From Flaccisagitta enflata (taxonomy: Eukaryota > Chaetognatha > Sagittoidea > Aphragmophora): a DNA stretch of 64,000 nt. Where the stretch lies: the NCBI GenBank assembly GCA_965153355.1, contig OZ231128.1:15996001-16060000 (forward strand), given 5' to 3'. This document shows positions 31,586-53,423 of this stretch, piece by piece. A program made the translations under genes and the position numbers. Numbering within the stretch: the stretch's first letter is position 1; every line of letters begins with the position of its first letter. The notes beneath the pieces were generated by a model, which made no database searches, was not told the origin of the DNA, and saw nothing but the letters and a program-made list of their open reading frames with translations.

Positions 31586-31603
31586 TGTTTTGAACTGTTA
31601 AAG

Positions 31604-32373
31604 TACAGTATGATTTTTCTCAAATGTAACATAAGATGAGAACATTTTGCAAAAACTAGAAGAGCTAGCCAAATTCTGAAAGAAGCTCTTAGAAGATAAG
31701 AGTTTGCAGTTATTTGCTAAAAGATTCTAAGGGTTTTTTTGAAAGAAAATTGATATCTATCTTACTTTGTTAATTGGGATTGAAATTTAGAAATGTGGAA
31801 AAATGGAAGAGATTGATGAAATATTGGCTGAACTATTTCTCTTTAAATTGCTCCCATTTCCAAACGGTTTGAGCTACAGATGCCAGATTGGTCCCAAATG
31901 AAAGCTATTTTGAAGTACTTTTTGGGAAAAACTCAACAGACAGACTTTTTTTGAGTTTTGAATGCATTTGGTTAACTGAAAGTCAATTCTGCAAACAATT
32001 TTTCCTGAAACAACAAAATCGTTTATGTTTGGCGGGATAACTCTTTGAAAATATCGCTGTCTTTGTTTTTCTCCTAAAACTACATCAAAATATCTTTAAT
32101 TTGAGACCAATCTGGGATCTGTAGCTCAGACCGTTCAGAAATGGGAGCAATTTACAGAAAGACAATCACAATAAAACAACCTTTTTTGGCAGAATCTGCC
32201 CTTCCATTCACATGCGTTAATCAGATCAAAATAACAGAAAAAGTCCTTGGGATTTACCATCAAAAATCTGCAAACTCATATCTTCCAAGTGTTTTTTTCA
32301 GATTATAGCTAGCTCTTCTACTTTTTGTGCTATGTTATCATCTTATGTTACAGTTCAGAAAAATCATACTGTA
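31604..32373. mobile_element. MITE family F (CAGTATGA termini)
   Basis: TACAGTATGATTTTTCT at 31604 recurs inverted, ending at 32373, and similarity continues inward (TGTAACATAAGATGA). TA flanks both ends. It is about 770 bp, partly palindromic, with no coding frame. Confidence 0.85.
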
Positions 32374-32490
32374 GTCTCACTACCAAAAAGGATGCTTAGA
32401 AATTGACAAAACGTATTGAATTCATGTGAAATGTAACCTTTACCTTGCTTCTGTTAGCTGGTAAAACGACTTAAACGTGTTTATTAATTT

Positions 32491-32781
32491 GGCAAGCCCC
32501 TTAGCCAACCATTCCAGATCCAACCAAAGTTTCTAATCCAATTCAAATACTACAATTTGAAAATTTTGTATTGTTTTTGCCAACCATCAGCCAAGTATTC
32601 TCATTTAAGATGAGGATTTGTTCCCAATCAAATTTGAAAATCTTCCAACTATAGTTCCATCCTTATACAACAAGATATAGTTAGTGGTTGGCTAAAACAA
32701 GACAAATTTTCAAATTATTGTTTTTTGATAGGATCAAAAAGTTTGGTTGGATCTGAAATGATTGGCTAAAGGGGGCTTGCC
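32491..32781. mobile_element. Short element with about 40-bp inverted ends (family G)
   Basis: GGCAAGCCCCTTAGCCAACC, then CAGATCCAACCAAA, recurs inverted at 32735-32781. No target duplication is obvious. Confidence 0.8.
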
Positions 32782-33273
32782 TATAGATTTGTACTAACGT
32801 AATGATACTGCAAAAGATAATGTCAGCTATTCTAAACAATCGTATGACAGATTTCATTTGGCACAAAGGTATTCAATGACCGACAACCCCTTTTTTCAGA
32901 GCATGTCATTTCATTTCATATTTGCATTCGGGTTTTGTTTGTGAGCAGCAAATATGGTCACCACTTTCTTTCGGCATATTTCCTTTAAAAGAAAAACGAT
33001 CTTTGATGTAGGCGCTCAGATGAATGTGAGACTAAAAAAAAGATTTGGAACTGTGTGGGAGGGAAAAAATCAGAGCAATGGACCAAAGACGAAAAAAAAA
33101 AGAGTTCATGAGAATCAAAGGCTTTCAGGATAAGAGAGTCAAAAGACGATATATTGGGCTTATTATTGGCTAATGAGGATTTGTAGGATAATGAGCACGA
33201 AAATAGAAAATGAGTGGCTGATGACATAAGCAGACGAAGACTGAGATGGAGCAGATGGAGAATGAGACGAAGA

Positions 33274-33510
<237 letters not shown>

Positions 33511-33513
<3 letters not shown>

Positions 33514-34569
33514 ACATATTTGAGAGAAACAGGGTTTTCATTTTCTTATGCGGAAGTTGAGGGTCTCTTCCGGCTGATTGGTCCCTCAAACGAAATTGAT
33601 AGGGTAAGTAAATTTGATAATTCTCTTTCATTTGGCGCCAAGCAGAATGCTCTACAACAAATATTTTTTGCGCTATGATTTTTTAAAGATTTATTTACGA
33701 AAAATTCAAATGAAATTTTTTTCGATTTTTTTTATTTTGTGTAGGATCAATAAAGGAGTGAATTCATGTTTACTTGAGCATGCAAATACATAAAAAATGT
33801 TTATGAGCATGGCTGCTCATCTGTGAGGGCGTTTTTGAGCATTTTAGCTCATTTAGCTCACTTAGCTCAATCTATTTTTTCTGATTTCACATACGATAAA
33901 TGAATAAATATTTTCATACTTGTTTAAGCAAGCAAATTAAAAAAACATGTCAGTCAGCGGAGCTGCTCACCTGTGAGGTGTTTTTAAGTATTCTAGCTCA
34001 TTCAGCTCATTTAGCTTGCTCTTTTTCTCTGATTTGAAATAGGATGAATAAATGAATGTTTTGATTTAAGCATGCAAATACAAGAAAGCATATCAGTGAG
34101 AAAAGCTGGTTGTCTGGTTGAATCATTTTGAATACTTTAGCTCATCTAGCTCATTTGGCTCAGTTCTATTTTTCTCTGATTTTCAGTTCAATCAATACAT
34201 ACAATTGCTTTTGATTTGATCTAACAGAAAAAAAGAAAAATTTTGGTGACTGAATTCAAAAGCATGGTGAAAAGTGACCAATGCTTACGAGTTTTTTCCT
34301 CACGGCGACAGCCGCCATTACTGGTATAAATATAAAGTTTGTTACTTTACATCGAAAGTCCTTTATAAATATATAAAGGTCATAGATTGTAATGACTTTT
34401 GCTTTGATTCTTTCTAATCAGATAAGTTCCGTAGATAATTTGGAAAAATTAAGATGACAATATTATGATAAAATCAGGGGGATGAACGACGAGGTGATAA
34501 GATGTTGAAGATTATGAAAGCCGGCTTGACAGTTGACGGCCATCATTGTCGCGTGCGGGAGGGTTGTGG

Positions 34570-34637
<68 letters not shown>

Positions 34638-36309
34638 ATTGTTATTGTTATTGTTAACCGGGCACTGCTTTCTAGGGGACCATTCAGGATGAGAATGACA
34701 TTACTCTATGTTTTTTTGCAGTAATATCATACTCGTGTCTGTGCAATTCAGTAACTTTTCAGAGGAAAATCATTCATGGAGCGCTTTTTGACAAAAATGA
34801 GCTTTTAGTCATGATGCACTTGCACTTGCATCATATGATGCTTAAGCATCATATATTGTATGATGCAATGGCATCATATGATGCAAATGCAAATGCAAAT
34901 GCATCATATGATGCTAGTGTGCTTCATATGATGCAAATGCATCATATGATGCCAGTGCATCATAGATATATGATGCAAATGCATCATGTGATGCTAATGC
35001 ATCATATAAAGCAAAAATTTGATTTTTTTCAAAAAGCGCTCCAGGGAAGATTTTCTATCAGGTAGTTCTTTGATTGTGAACATGCCACCATACCAAAACT
35101 ATAATAAAACAAAGAGTAATGTTTTTCTCATCCTGGCAAGTCACCCAGACAGGAGTGCGGGGGAGTCTACCCGGGAGATATGAGCATGAATCGGCATCTG
35201 ATTTTCAGAGAGGCCATGCGATCCACCACATTGGGCCATTCATTAATCTTGAAATCTGAGCCAGGCCATCGGATCTTTTTGTGTAAGACTCCTGTCAATG
35301 TCGTATCAAAATTCTGTCCGCAGACGGGATCGGTAGACGTGATGTAGGAGGCCAAATGTGACCGACCGACGGTTTGACTTTAATGGAAAGGACCAATAAT
35401 GTTGCTTCATGAGGAATATCGTAAGATCGTCTCTACCTAAGGAAAAGAAAACAATATTTGCCGAATATGTCCTGAGGTAAACTTAGTGTTGTCTACTACC
35501 ATTAAAAGGTAAGGTTAAAACCTCATTCTATCAGCTTAAATCTGAGCTCACGATCGGCTCATGAGAGACATATAAATAACCAACATTTAAACAACAAACA
35601 TTTACTTGAGGAATTACCAAAAAGAGTTATGTCCTGATTTAAATCTAGTTTCTGAATTACCATGCCTATACCAGAAATGTCGACTATCGCCGCGAGGAAA
35701 AAAGTCGTTAGCGTTGGCCACTTTCCATTTAGCTTTTATCGTTAATCAATACAAATTTTTGTAGTTGTTAGAATAAATCAAGAGCAATTGTATGTACTGA
35801 TTGCACTGAAAACCAGAAAAAATAGGACTAAGCTAAATGAGCTAGATGAGCTGAAATATTTTAAATCACTCACGCAGATGAGGAGCTATGCTCACGGACA
35901 TAAATCTATTTGCATGCTTAGAAATAAATCAAATCATTTATTTATTTATTACGTTTAAAATAAGTGAAAAAAAAACAAACAAGAACACCATCTTAGATGA
36001 GCAGCTATGCCCACAAACATGTTTTCTTGTATTTGCATGCTCAAACAAACATAGATACACTCTTTTATTGATCCTCCTCGAAATCATAAAAACAAAAGAT
36101 AAACATTAATTTGATTTTTTTGTAAATAAATCTTTTAAAAATCATAACTCGAAAAAAATTGGTTGTAGAAAATTCTGCTTGGCGCCAAATGAAAGAGAAT
36201 CATCAAATTTACTTACCCTATTAATTTCATCAAAGACCACAATCAGCCATATGAGATGCTCAACTTTCTAATAAGAAATTGAATACCATGTTTCTCTAGA
36301 ATATGCCAA
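33511..36309. mobile_element. 2.8-kb element or structure with long inverted arms
   Basis: The left arm (about 33511-34330) and right arm (about 35660-36309) are imperfect inverted copies. Matching landmarks include GAGAAACA at the outer edge, GGGTAAGTAAATTTGAT, CATTTGGCGCCAAGCAGAAT, AGCTCATCTAGCTCATTT, and TTTTTTCCTC at the inner edge. The 1.3-kb centre holds a (GTT)n tract (34567-34640), a second foldback (34672-35137) and a unique 0.5-kb region. No transposase is seen. Confidence 0.75.
34672..35137. mobile_element. Nested foldback with GCATCATATGATGC palindromes
   Basis: AGGATGAGAATGACATTACTC at the left and its inverted form at the right, then GGAGCGCTTTTTGA and its inverse, enclose about ten palindromes of ATGCATCATATGATGC type in 34810-35010. 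Confidence 0.8.
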
Positions 36310-36850
36310 AAAGTCGAAGACTGACTTCGACTTTTTTTCCCGATTATGGTGGAAACACATAATTGAATCAATCATTCTGTCTTGGTGTTGATTTTCATCC
36401 GTACATAAAAGAGGAGAAAAAAGAAAGCCTCCATGCAACACAACTAGGCTAACTTGTCGCGAAATTTTGGGTTTACGTTTTGTTTATCGTTTTTCATTTT
36501 GTTTGCAAGGGATAAGAATGAACCTTCACCTCCCACACACGCCTTAATCCTGAGCGCGACAATTTTTGAAATTCTAATTGAGCTTTGTGGAGGAAAAAAA
36601 TCCCTCCAACCAAAATCTAGTTTTGTCTGTCCTCACTTTCTCTGTCTCCATTTGTTTATTGATTTTTTTTTTCTCGTACATTTATTCATTCATTCATTCA
36701 TTCAATAATTCGTTGGTTCATTCATCATTTCAGCCAATCTATCATTTTTTTCCAGTTTTGATTGATTCTATGAACAATTGATTCCATGAGTGAATGATTA
36801 AATAATGATTCATTTATTTCATCACCCATTAAGTCAGTGATTCATTCTCT
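36310..36850. other. Unassigned sequence
   Basis: A perfect hairpin AAAGTCGAAG-ACTGA-CTTCGACTTT lies at about 36312-36336. No exon is supported. Confidence 0.4.
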
Positions 36851-36945
36851 CACTCATTTATTCATTCATTCATTCATTCATTCATTCATTCATTCATTCA
36901 TTCATTCATTCCTTCATTCATTCATTCATTCATTCACTCATTAAT

Positions 36946-37020
<75 letters not shown>

Positions 37021-37300
37021 GTCTTTCCTTCTCTCTTTCACTCATTCATTCATTCATTCGTTCATTCATTCATTCATTCATTCATTCATTCATTCATTCA
37101 TTCATTCATTCATTCATTCATTCATTCATTCATTCATTCATTCATTTTGTCTGAAGTTCTAAGTCAGCTTCTTTCTTTCATTCTTTCTGTCTTTCTTTCT
37201 TTCTTTCTTTCTTTCTTTTTTCCTTTCTGTCTTTCTTTCTTTCTTTCATTCTTTTTTCATTCTTTTTTTCTTTCTTTCATGCCTTCATTTTTCTCCGTTC
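36851..37300. repeat. (ATTC)n and (TTTC)n microsatellites
   Basis: ATTC runs at 36858-36945 and 37042-37146 flank a TTTC run at 36947-37020; a mixed TTTC tract follows to about 37280. Confidence 0.95.
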
Positions 37301-37906
37301 ATTTTCCCTGTTTTGCATACCTATTTCTCTCGCTTTACTTTATTCGCTTCTCTTGATTTCCCTTTGCATCATAATCAAGTTATCATAAAGAAAGTTATCA
37401 TAAAGAAAGTCAAGAAATGACAATATTAACCCATTTCATCCACATCTGAATTTCTAAACGCGAGTCTGTATTAAATTTCCTTATAATCGTCACGTATTGT
37501 GGTTAGCGATAATGTTTGAAAAAAGCCAACTAGTAGAAGACGGTAAAGATAATGTCCAATACGAAGTTGTTTGATTCAGATTCGGAAGCGAATAAAGCCA
37601 AATAAATACAGTACTTGGAGGAAACCAATGTTAACGTTGACGCAACCGCCGCAAAAAGCAAGCAGTCGTTTAACGGTTATAAACAAGAAAACCTGAAAAG
37701 GCGAGTCAGCAAGTTAAAGGTAGACAATTTCCCCCTCTGTTCAACAGGACTTCATTCCTTTTGGATTTTTCCGCCTGAGACGTGTTACGGACGGACGAAC
37801 CTACAGACGGACAGACTGGCCGAGAGACAGATATTATGGGTGATGAAGTGCACGCGACTGAAAAGAAAGGAGAGCTTCGTTGTTGATATCAGATTGAGAG
37901 ATTGAC
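37301..37906. other. Unassigned sequence with a GGACTTCATTCC fragment
   Basis: Short frames only. TTCAACAGGACTTCATTCC and GGACGGACGAAC near 37738-37800 look like a decayed family B type 3 arm. Confidence 0.35.
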
Positions 37907-38030
37907 ATTGATATTGAGATTGAGATTGAGATTGAGATTGAGAGTAAGATTGAGATTGAGATTGAGATTGAGATTGAGATTGAGATTGAGATTGAGATCG
38001 TGATTGAGATGGAGAAATATCAGATTGAGA
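37907..38030. repeat. (GAGATT)n repeat
   Basis: About 20 hexamers with few changes. Confidence 0.95.
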
Positions 38031-38260
38031 GTGACTATGAGAGTGACGAGATCAGGAATGGGAGCGTAGATTTTCTTTTTTTTTTTTTTGCTCAAAAGAG
38101 GGCGAAGTGCCAAGAAACAAGAGGAAAGCACGAAAAAAGAGAGAATAAAACGTAATGCTAGCAAGTAACGAAGGTCAACTCGATTTTGATCTGTACCGTA
38201 CAAAAATAAATCGATACTTATAATTCCAGTTCCCCAGTTTTTGCTTGGCAAAATCATTTC

Positions 38261-38420
38261 ATTCAACACATTTCTAAAACCGGCGTCGGCCTGTCCGTCC
38301 ACTTTTTACGGTCTCTTGCCTCACTGCTCCAGTAGCTTAGATGCATTATTGAGCTCAGATACCACCTGCTGACCCGCAAGCGTCTTGAGTAGCCATGTAT
38401 CCGGCCTTGTTCTTCTACGA
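38261..38420 (-). mobile_element. Family A head fragment
   Basis: Ends at AGCCATGTATCCGGCCTTGT (38390-38410), the inverted head; GTCC core remnant near 38290. Confidence 0.6.
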
Positions 38421-38956
38421 ACGCGGTCACGCAAATCTGATCTGCACATTGCTGCACTTGGTAGTATGAGGCAGTCCCGCACGCGACTCATGGGTGTTGG
38501 CCTTGTTCCACTTACGTTCGCTGCTATCGTTACATGATCGTTACATGACTTTGACACTTTTTCTCAAATATGTTGGATGTTTCTGAAAGACTGTTACAAA
38601 TTCTAAGAGAATGAAAACAAAAAATGCTTTCTGGATAATCGAGGACGCATTATATGCTATTCATCACGATTTGTTATGAAAATGATTTTAGAATTTCAGA
38701 CGATATTTTTTATAAACGACAATGATCAGGCATAAAGGAGAATTCATTAAGTTGCAGATTCTTCATTCTTGAATCATCCTTTTTATGTAACTTTTATTTT
38801 TCATCTAACCATTATTCCCGTTTCAATTTCTCACTTTTTTTTTACATTGCATCGTTGCTTTTCGCTTTCTTTCGTTTCTTCCAGATCAGCGATAATCAAA
38901 ACGCTATCGCGATGCGAATCTAACTATTTCTTATTCTAAAATCATCCTAATTTTTA

Positions 38957-39055
38957 GTCGCGTGCACGCGACTCTACAACCCGCTCTGTCCGTCGCTCGG
39001 TTGGTCGGTCTGTCCGTCTGTCCGTCGGTGTGTCTGTCCGTCTGTCCGTCACGCT
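38957..39055 (-). mobile_element. Family A tail and GTCC core
   Basis: Hairpin AGTCGCGTGCACGCGACT, then CTCTACAACCCGCTC and a GTCSGTCC core. The head is missing; a run of AAGTCATTTTAAGTC-like repeats follows (39062-39125). Confidence 0.75.
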
Positions 39056-39233
39056 TAGCTTTTTCTGCCAATTTACGTCATTTTAAGTCGTTTCAAGTAA
39101 TCTAAAGTCATTTTAAGTCAATTTACATTTAGTCTTTTAGTCTGTTAGTCTTATGGTCTCAACAACCGCACGCCTTGTTTTTCTGACCATCGCTCTCTGT
39201 TTCTTGGTCTTTTTGTGTTTCAATCAGTATGAA

Positions 39234-39790
<557 letters not shown>

Positions 39791-40139
39791 AAAATCTTCA
39801 CCGATAATGCGTCACATGTTTTGATTTAAATTAGAAAAGAAAACTGTATTGAGGATTGATGAAATCATTAAAAAGAAAATGATACTTTTTTGCAAGAGCG
39901 GTTATTGCACACGCGCATCGAAGGCCCTTATTTTAAAAAGAACGGATTAAAAAGATGCAAAATATCAAACTTTCACGATTAAATGATTATAAGTTGTAAT
40001 ACAATGAAGAGCTTTTTCGTCGGTTTGTCCGTCCGTCCGTCCATTCATCCCTCCACTCATTGCAATAGTCAGCAATGCTTGAGTTGGAAACAAAACCTTG
40101 CACTGCCATCAACGATATTGGAACCCCTGGTTGCTTGTT

Positions 40140-40500
40140 TTTAGTTGCGGACAACTCTAAAAGAGATCTTGTCCGTCCGTCTGTCCGTCCGTCCGTCCGT
40201 CCGTCCGTTCATTCGTTTGTCCATCCGTCCGTCCGTCCGTCCGTCCGTCCGTCCGTCCGTCCGTCCGTCCGTCCGTCCGTCCGTCCGTCTGTCCGTCCGT
40301 CCGTCCGTCCGTCCATCCGTCCGTCCATCCATCCGTTCGTCCGTCCGTCTGTCTGTTGGTCTGTCTGTCCATCCATCCGTCCGTTTGTACCTGGTTGCTT
40401 TTTTTTTTTATTCTGTTTTTATGAGCTTTTTGGCCATCGCTTCTAATTACCTCTTCTATCACTGCACCTGCCCACTAATCCGCGACCGAGGCATCAATGC
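40140..40500 (-). mobile_element. Family A element with expanded (GTCC)n core
   Basis: Tail hairpin AGTTGCGGACAACT at 40143, CTAAAAGAG, then about 200 bp of GTCC/ATCC repeats, then the inverted head with CACCTGCCCACTAATCCGCG. A clear case of core expansion. Confidence 0.8.
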
Positions 40501-40762
40501 ATCCAGACTTGATGCATTATCTTCCGAGGATGTCTGGCTAGATGAAATCAAACTATGTTGGACTCACGACCATTCAGAGCAAACTGATCAAAAAGTATTT
40601 GTGACTAATACTTTTTGATCAGTTTGCTAAATCAATATCAATATCAATATCTATATCAATGTAATAGGTTTTTATTAAGTCTAATCATTGCGAGCAAATC
40701 TATTACTGTATAAGAAAACAAGAATATTATGGTTAGTTACAATTGAGTTAAAAGTTATAACA

Positions 40763-41090
40763 GAAGAAGAAGAAGAAGAAGAAGAAGAAGAAGAAGAAGA
40801 AGAAGAAGAAGAAAAGAAGAAGAAGAAGAAGAAAAAGAAAAAGAAAAAGAAAAAGAAAAAGAAAAAGAAAAAGAAAAAGAAAAAGAAAAAGAAGACGAAG
40901 ATTTAGACGAAAAAGAAAAATAAAAAGAAAAAGAAAAAGAAAAAGACAAAGACAAAAAAAAAAGACAAAGACAAAGACAAAGACAAAGACACAGACACAG
41001 ACACAGACACAAACAAAGACAAGGAAGAAGAAGATGAAGAAGAAGAAGACGAAAAAGAGGAACTGTAAGAGAAAAAACAATATTTTGGCA
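40763..41090. repeat. GAA / GAAAAA / ACAAAG purine repeats
   Basis: Successive blocks of related A-rich units. Confidence 0.95.
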
Positions 41091-41195
41091 ATTGTGTTTT
41101 TAAAAGAAATAAGAACATGAAAGGGAAAAAGAAGAAGAAAAAGAGGAAGGAAAAAATGAGAAGAAGAAGAAGAAGAAGAAGAAAAAGAAAGAGAA

Positions 41196-41340
41196 CAAGG
41201 CCGGATACACGGCCACCAGTTGCGGACGGGTGGGCAGGGGCGGATATGCGCGTTTTCCCACTTTTCGACTCGTGCTGACAGAACAACCAACGGACGGACG
41301 GACAAAGCCTCTTATAGAGTTGTGTGTCCGCAACTAAAAA
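41196..41340 (+). mobile_element. Family A element, complete copy
   Basis: AACAAGGCCGGATACACGGC, CAGTTGCGGACGGGTGGGC, GGAC core, then hairpin AGTTGTGTGTCCGCAACT and AAAAA. The head word AGTTGCGGAC is inverted in the tail. Flanked by GAA repeats on both sides. Confidence 0.85.
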
Positions 41341-41354
41341 GAAAGAAGGGGGAG

Positions 41355-41465
41355 AAGAAGAAGAAGAAGAAGAAGAAGAAAAAGAAAAAGAAAAAGAAAA
41401 AGAAAAAGAAAAAGAAAAAGAAAAAGAAGAAGAAGAAGAAGAAGAAGAAGAAGAAGAAGATGAAG
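41355..41465. repeat. (GAA)n/(GAAAAA)n microsatellite
   Basis: Ends at the head of the next family B element. Confidence 0.95.
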
Positions 41466-41829
41466 AACTAGTCATCCAAGGATCGCACATGGTCAGCGGT
41501 ACCCGATGCCCTGCTTGGAGTGAGAGTGGAGTGAGAGCAGGGGAGCGGTCCTAAAATGCCGATGTCCTGTGGGACACGGGGGTGAATTTCCAGACGTCCT
41601 GAGAAAGCACATTTAAGGTCTGGTTTGATTGATTGGAGCACAGTAATGAGATCAGGCATGAGGGCAGATTAGAGACCTGAGAGGGTTATTTTGAGGGTTG
41701 AATTGAGACAGATTTCAGGTTTGAGAAAGCTGACTTTAGGCCTGAGATAGTTGATTTTGGGCCTGATAAAGCTGATTTAGGGCCTTAATGGGCTGATTTT
41801 GGGTTTTAGAGAGCTAATTTAGGACATAA

Positions 41830-42918
41830 CAGGTCGCCCAAAGGCAATATGTGGTCAGCAATACCCGTTGCCCTGCTTCGCTTCGCATGATTGTGAATTG
41901 GAGTGCAGTGAGGGGAAGCAGGGCAGCGGTCCCAAAGGGAACAAAGTCCTGTAGAGCACAGGGGAACTTTCGTTTTTTGGGCAGCAGCCCCAAAGGGGAC
42001 GAAGTCCTGTAGAACACAGGGGGACTTTTGTTCGTCCGTTCGTTCGTTCGTCCGTTCGTTCGTCCGTTAGTCCCCCCCTTCATCAGACCCCTCAGGCCTC
42101 AAATTCAGCCTCTCAGGCCTCAAATCCAGCCCCTCAGGCCTCAGATCTGGCCTCTCAGGCCTCAAATCTAGCCTCTCAGGACTCAAATCTGGCCTCTCAA
42201 GCCTCAAATCTGGCTTCTCAGGCCTCAAATCTGGCTTCTCAGGCCTCAAACCTGGCCTCTCATGCCTCAGATTAAGCCTCTCAGGCCTCAAATCAGTCCT
42301 CTGGCCTTTCAAGCCTTAATCCAGCTCTCTCAAGCCTTAAGTCAGCCCTCTCAAGCTTCCAATTGGCATTCTCAGGCCTTATATCAGCCTCCTTAGACCT
42401 CAGTTTAGGCTCTTGAATGCCTTCAGTCAGCCCTCTATAGCATCTCATCCACTTCCTCAGGTAGGACGAACGAAAGTCCCCCTGTGTTCTACAGGACTTC
42501 GTCCCCTTCGGGGCCGCTGCCCTGCTTCCCCTCACTCCAATTCACAATCACTCAAAGCAGGGCAATGGGTATCGCTGACCACATATTGCCCTTGGGCGAC
42601 CTGTTGGTCTGTTTGCCCATCCATCCCCCAGGCCCTCACAGGCCAGAGATCTGCCCTCTCAGGCCTGAAATCTACCCTCTCAGGCCTGAAATCTGCCCTC
42701 TCAGGCCTTGAATCTGAGAGGGCAGATTCAAGGCCTGAGAGGGCAGATTCAAGGCCTGAGAGGGCAGATTTCAGGCCTGAAAGGGCAAATTGGCCCAGAG
42801 AGGGCAGATTTCAGGCCTGTGAGGGCCTAGGGGGTACGAACGGACAGACAGACTAACGAACGAATATCCCACTTTGTTCTACAGGCTTTCTTCCGCTTCA
42901 GGGCCGCTGCCCAAAAGG
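41830..42918 (+). mobile_element. Family B head type 3, middle element of the nest
   Basis: Head CAGGTCGCCCAAAGGCAAT and left arm to 41972; right half 42604-42918 with its own array and tail. Interrupted by an inverted copy. Confidence 0.85.
41973..42603 (-). mobile_element. Family B head type 3, inner element of the nest
   Basis: Opposite orientation. The tail TTTTGGGCAGCAGCCCC is at the left, the array CCTCTCAGGCCTCAAATCTGG lies at 42085-42415, and the head GCCCTTGGGCGACCTG is at the right. TTCGTTCGTCC-type repeats flank the left arm. Confidence 0.85.
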
Positions 42919-43252
42919 GATGATTTTGGGCCTGAGAGGGCTGAATTTTGGGCCTGACAGGACTGATTATGGGCCTGAGAGGGCTGATTTGGGGCCTGTG
43001 AGGGCTGATTTGGGGCCTGAGAGGGACCTTGGAGGGGAGGGATGGACAGACAGACAGACATTTGGACAGATGTACGGACGAACTGGAAATTCACCCCTGT
43101 GTCCTACAGGACACCGGCCCTTTGGGACTGCTGCCCAAAAAGAGGAAGAAGAATGATGATGATGTCGTTCCAAATGAGTTGCAAGCTTCAATTAATCCGT
43201 TTCAATGGATATATCTGAAAATATCTTTTCCATTGTTTTACTCTACAGCAAA

Positions 43253-43255
<3 letters not shown>

Positions 43256-43348
<93 letters not shown>
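43256..43348. repeat. (AAC)n microsatellite before the heat shock gene
   Basis: About 31 AAC triplets, ending 70 bases before the sHSP start codon. They read as Asn in the sHSP frame without a stop. Confidence 0.95.
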
Positions 43349-43349
<1 letters not shown>

Positions 43350-43417
43350 CTCTCGAAAATAAACTTCAAAGACCCAGTAGACTAAAAAGAAAGCAAGCAG
43401 CAACTCAAAAGGCGAAT

Positions 43418-51982
<8,565 letters not shown>

Positions 51983-52830
51983 ACGCTAAAGCAGAGGGAA
52001 AAAATGAATCGCTTCATTGTTAAGAATTCGCCAATAACGAACATCCTTCTTTTGCGAATCGTCTGTTTAAACAGGACTCAAATTCAACGTCAAATTTGCT
52101 TTATTTTGTTGAGGTGTTGGTTTTCAACTTTTAACAGTGACAGGGTGTGCAAAAGATGAGATGCCTGCTTAAAATGATTGCCATAAAAAAAACACAATTC
52201 TAGTTCACTCAATAACATGAGTAGTTAAAGAAAACTGAAGTTCAAATTTCATTCAACTGCTCCAACAATAAGATTGTTTTTCTTGCTTTCTTTGTAGCTT
52301 TTTTTTTCTTTCTTTTTTTCTTCTTTTATGTTTCTTTTTTTTTCTTCTTCTTTTTTTTCTTTTTGTTTTTGTTTTTGTTTTTTTTTCCCTTATTTGTTAT
52401 TATGCACACTCTATTTCAGCAGGGGGGGGGGGGAAGAGAGGACGAAGGTTGTGTTCATGTCTTTTAAACTGAGAGGAATAAAAGGGATAATTCTGGGTTG
52501 ATCATTTCTCATCTTGCGATTCGATTTTGCTACTCTTTTGAAGACTGATTAGATATTTGTTCCTTCTGACAGATTGCCGTTATTTGCTCTTTGGCTTTCT
52601 TAAAACGATCATTTGATTATGTATTGCTGATATTACAGAGCCAAAGGGAAGAAAGGAATCGTTTGATTAAAATTTCCATTTATCATATGCTATGCAGGCA
52701 GAATAGAATAGTCAATATTTCAATTATTTCATCTATTGTGCAGTAAATTTTGAGGCAATATACTAAGAACAATTAACTCTTGTAAAGTTATGACAATGAG
52801 GCAGACGGAAAATCACTAAAAAGTAGGTCA
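51983..52830. other. sHSP 3' flank
   Basis: Holds T-rich tracts (52300-52390), a G run near 52423 and AATAAA at 52477. ACAGGGTGTGCA near 52140 resembles a family E end. No gene. Confidence 0.5.
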
Positions 52831-52937
52831 ATTTTAGTCGAGTTCCACACGACCTAGTTAGTCACTATGTACGGTCTGTAGGTCCGCTAGGATATCGTTC
52901 ATCGTTCCGTTGTAAAGAATTTCACCTAACTTTTTCC

Positions 52938-53143
<206 letters not shown>

Positions 53144-53240
53144 TTCTTTCCTCTATTTCTCCTCATTTTGTGTTATACTTACCGCGTTTGTGTGTGCATC
53201 TTAGTCGACCACATTTCTCTTTGTCTCTGTCTCTGTCTCT

Positions 53241-53278
<38 letters not shown>

Positions 53279-53423
53279 CTGTGTCCCAGATCTTATCTCA
53301 CATTCGTGTTGAGTCTCGTTCTCTTCTAGCTTCTCCAACTTTTTTTTCTCACAGAACCTTTCCTCCGCCTTCTTCCTTTCCTCCTCCTCCTTCCTTTCCT
53401 CCTTTTACTTTGGGCACGACGTA

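Larger units (their letters stand above)
41469..43141 (+). mobile_element. Family B head type 2, outer element of a triple nest
   Basis: Head TAGTCATCCAAGGATCGC with a short array to about 41825. Its right half resumes at 42919 with GATTTTGGGCCTGAGAGGG units, and the inverted arm GTGTCCTACAGGACACCGG ends CCCAAAAAG. It is interrupted by the element at 41830-42918. Confidence 0.85.

Noticed and set aside
35167-35355. Minus-strand frame ASYITSTDPVCGQNF...
   Set aside because: It has a few protein-like features but no recognised motif and no clear splice sites, and it lies inside an inverted-repeat structure; not called as an exon.
37615-37905. Plus-strand frame MEETNVNVDATAAKSK...
   Set aside because: Its second half reads through a decayed family B arm; no homology or splice support.
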